A program made the position numbers and the translations under genes. The notes beneath the pieces are model-generated. The model searched no databases and was not told where the DNA came from. It saw only the letters and a list, made by a program, of their open reading frames with translations. Shown here one piece after another: positions 62,260 through 64,000 of a stretch of 64,000 nt of DNA (position 1 is the first letter of the stretch; each line of letters opens with the position of its first letter). The stretch spans positions 1-64,000 of the forward strand of contig CALFSV010000094.1 in NCBI GenBank assembly GCA_937916485.1. The letters run 5' to 3'. This DNA is from an uncultured Paracoccaceae bacterium (GTDB lineage: Bacteria; Pseudomonadota; Alphaproteobacteria; Rhodobacterales; Rhodobacteraceae).

Positions 62260-63744
62260 TTAATGCGCGTTCAACTGGTCCATCGCACCGGGCTTGTCAT
62301 GCAAGGCCAGCTTGTCGACGATGGTCTCGGACGCCTCGTTCATACCAACAAGGGAGACATTTGTCCCCTCGCGCCGGAATTTCAGGACCACCATGTCGAC
62401 GGCAGCGACGCTTGAGATGTCCCAGATATGGGCATCGGTGACGTCGATCGTGACCTCGTCCAGCGCCTCGCGAAAGTCGAAAGCGCGGGTGAAATCCTCG
62501 ACACTGGCGTAGAACAACTGGCCCTCAACACGGTAGGTCCGGCTGCGCCCATCTGACGAAGCCTCGGACGAAACCCGAAAGATCTGGGCGATCTTGGAGG
62601 CGAAGAAGAGGCCCGACAGCAGCACACCGGTCAGCACGCCAAAGGCAAGGTTGTGGGTCCAAACCGTGACGATGACAGTCGCGATCATGACGACCGAAGA
62701 GCTGGTGGGATGGCTGCGCAGGCTGGTGAAGGACGACCACGAAAACGTCCCGATCGACACCATGATCATCACCGCCACCAGCGCGCCCATCGGAATGATC
62801 CGGACAAAGTCGGCCAGCACCAGGATAAGGAACAACAGGATCGCCCCTGCCGCAAAGGACGACAAACGCGCCCGCCCGCCGGATTTCACGTTGATCATTG
62901 ACTGCCCGATCATCGCACATCCAGCCATGCCACCGAAAAAGCCGGTGACGAAATTGGCGGTACCTTGCCCGATGCATTCCCGGTTCCGGTTGGATTGGGT
63001 ATCGGTCAGCTCGTCCACCAGGTTCGCCGTCATCAGGCTTTCCAGCAGGCCTACCGCGGCTACGGCCAGCGAATAGGGCAGGATGATCTGCAATGTCTCA
63101 AGGTTGAAGGGCACATTGGGCAACAGGAACATCGGCAGGGTATCGGGCAATTCGCCCATGTCACCCACAGTTCGGACGTCCCAGCCCATCAGCCAGACCA
63201 GACCGGTCAGAACGATAATGGTGACAAGCGGTGACGGAACGGCGGTGGTCAGGTAGGGAAGGCCGTAGATGATGCCAAGCCCCGCCGCGACAAGCACATA
63301 GGTCAGCATCGGCACGTCGATCAGCTCTGGCAGCTGCGCCAGAAAGATCAGGATGGCCAGCGCATTGACGAACCCCGTCATGACCGAGCGTGAGACAAAG
63401 CGCATCACGAAGGACAGTCGGGCAAAGCCCACGCCGACCTGGATCACCCCGGCCAGAACGGTGGCGGCGAGCAGGTATTCAAGCCCGTGATCCTTGACGA
63501 GGGTGACCATCAGCACCGCCGTCGCGGCGGTGGCGGCCGAGATCATGCCGGGTCGTCCGCCGACGATGGCCGTCAGAACCGCGATCGAGAAGGAGGCGTA
63601 AAGCCCAACCTTGGGATCAACACCGGCGATCAGCGAAAAGGCGATGGCCTCGGGGATCAGGGCAAGGGCCACGACAAGGCCCGACAGCAGCTCGACCCTG
63701 GGGTTGCCGATCCATTCGGCCCGTGTCCGTTCCGATAGTTGCAT
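62260..63744 (-). CDS. SulP-family anion transporter with STAS domain
   Basis: 494 residues. About ten to twelve membrane helices (1-375) with the SulP signature region [14 protein letters not shown] (about 62-75), then a cytoplasmic STAS domain (about 395-494). It is related to sulfate and bicarbonate transporters; the anion cannot be told. The start has GAGGG upstream. It is coupled to the tandem universal stress protein, which may regulate it. Confidence 0.9.
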   Translation of the reverse strand: MQLSERTRAEWIGNPRVELLSGLVVALALIPEAIAFSLIAGVDPKVGLYASFSIAVLTAIVGGRPGMISAATAATAVLMVTLVKDHGLEYLLAATVLAGVIQVGVGFARLSFVMRFVSRSVMTGFVNALAILIFLAQLPELIDVPMLTYVLVAAGLGIIYGLPYLTTAVPSPLVTIIVLTGLVWLMGWDVRTVGDMGELPDTLPMFLLPNVPFNLETLQIILPYSLAVAAVGLLESLMTANLVDELTDTQSNRNRECIGQGTANFVTGFFGGMAGCAMIGQSMINVKSGGRARLSSFAAGAILLFLILVLADFVRIIPMGALVAVMIMVSIGTFSWSSFTSLRSHPTSSSVVMIATVIVTVWTHNLAFGVLTGVLLSGLFFASKIAQIFRVSSEASSDGRSRTYRVEGQLFYASVEDFTRAFDFREALDEVTIDVTDAHIWDISSVAAVDMVVLKFRREGTNVSLVGMNEASETIVDKLALHDKPGAMDQLNAH

Positions 63745-63864
63745 GTCCGCCCTCGCTGCAGTGCCGCAAAGGTCTGCTTGTGTTGCCCCAAGCCCAAAGT
63801 GTCAACCCGGCGCTCCCCGGCAGGTCGGTCTAATTGCAGCGGTTAGGGGGTGTCCGATAGCCGC

Positions 63865-64000
63865 CTAGGGCTTTAGCCGGTAGCCCGTGCGGAACCAGTG
63901 CCAGCACAACGCAACAACAATAGCGGTGGCCACAGTGACAAAGACAAGGCCCCGCAACGGCGGGCTGTCCGACACGCCAAGCATTCCAAAGCGCACCCCG
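63865..64000 (-). CDS. 3' end of a membrane protein, cut by the window edge
   Basis: The last 44 residues of an open frame entering from the right edge: a polar loop (about 18 residues), then one hydrophobic helix (about residues 18-33 of the fragment), then a basic tail ending YRLKP and TAG. It reads leftward toward the SulP gene 120 bases away. The rest lies outside the window, so the family is unknown. Confidence 0.45.
   Translation of the reverse strand, partial: GVRFGMLGVSDSPPLRGLVFVTVATAIVVALCWHWFRTGYRLKP

Overview
The window is high-GC DNA of a member of the Alphaproteobacteria, most likely Rhodobacteraceae (Roseobacter/Rhodobacter relatives). This rests on the protein types, the run homoserine dehydrogenase - glpX - recJ - tRNA-Glu, the argD-argF pair, TRAP and ABC uptake operons, and several short palindromic repeat families between genes. 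There is no rRNA operon, no CRISPR array, and no recognisable transposase, integrase or phage gene.

Layout. 0.5-3.2 kb: three overlapping Tad-pilus genes (TadG-like with a vWA domain, then two TadE-like pseudopilins). 3.2-9.6 kb: housekeeping block with a small membrane protein, a beta-hydroxyacid dehydrogenase, a lipoprotein, hom, glpX and recJ. 9.7-17.2 kb: accessory segment directly 3' of tRNA-Glu(TTC). It holds an MmeI-like fused restriction-modification enzyme split in two by an apparent one-base deletion, and a large secreted haem peroxidase with RTX repeats. 17.6-30.6 kb: a carbohydrate locus. A GH105-type unsaturated uronyl hydrolase and an 833-residue protein of unknown family are read leftward. 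Divergently, an ABC sugar importer (binding protein, two unusual permeases, ATPase), three Gfo/Idh/MocA oxidoreductases and a CE15-like glucuronoyl esterase are read rightward. Together they look like uptake and breakdown of a uronic-acid-containing oligosaccharide. This is the best candidate for an undescribed system here.

30.7-32.4 kb: divergent epmA and efp (elongation factor P and its lysyl-modifying ligase). 32.5-39.5 kb: a leftward operon of TRAP transporter (dctQ, dctM, dctP), glutamine-synthetase-like ligase, aldehyde dehydrogenase and iron-type alcohol dehydrogenase. The enzymes fit a gamma-glutamylated amino-alcohol or polyamine route. 39.5-44.5 kb: a DeoR regulator divergent from a trio of GlpA-like FAD enzyme with a 2Fe-2S domain, a second FAD enzyme, and glycerol kinase. 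44.5-49.6 kb: PfkB sugar kinase, acyl-CoA synthetase, and an ABC exporter.

49.7-64 kb: mostly core genes. They include a tiny membrane protein, two alpha/beta-hydrolases, MeaB GTPase, ribosomal protein L28, helicase HrpB, a NUDIX hydrolase, a DUF1993 protein, argF and argD, an ABC-2 exporter, a tandem universal stress protein with a SulP anion transporter, and the 3' end of an unidentified membrane protein cut by the window edge.

Three repeat families recur in gene gaps: a 26-bp palindrome GTAAGGTGGGTC-N2-GACCCACCTTAC (three copies), an AT-rich GAATTTTC/GAAAATTC palindrome (two copies), and a CCGGCGGG-ATATTT element (four copies). All functions are assigned by reading motifs in the translated sequence; no database search was possible.
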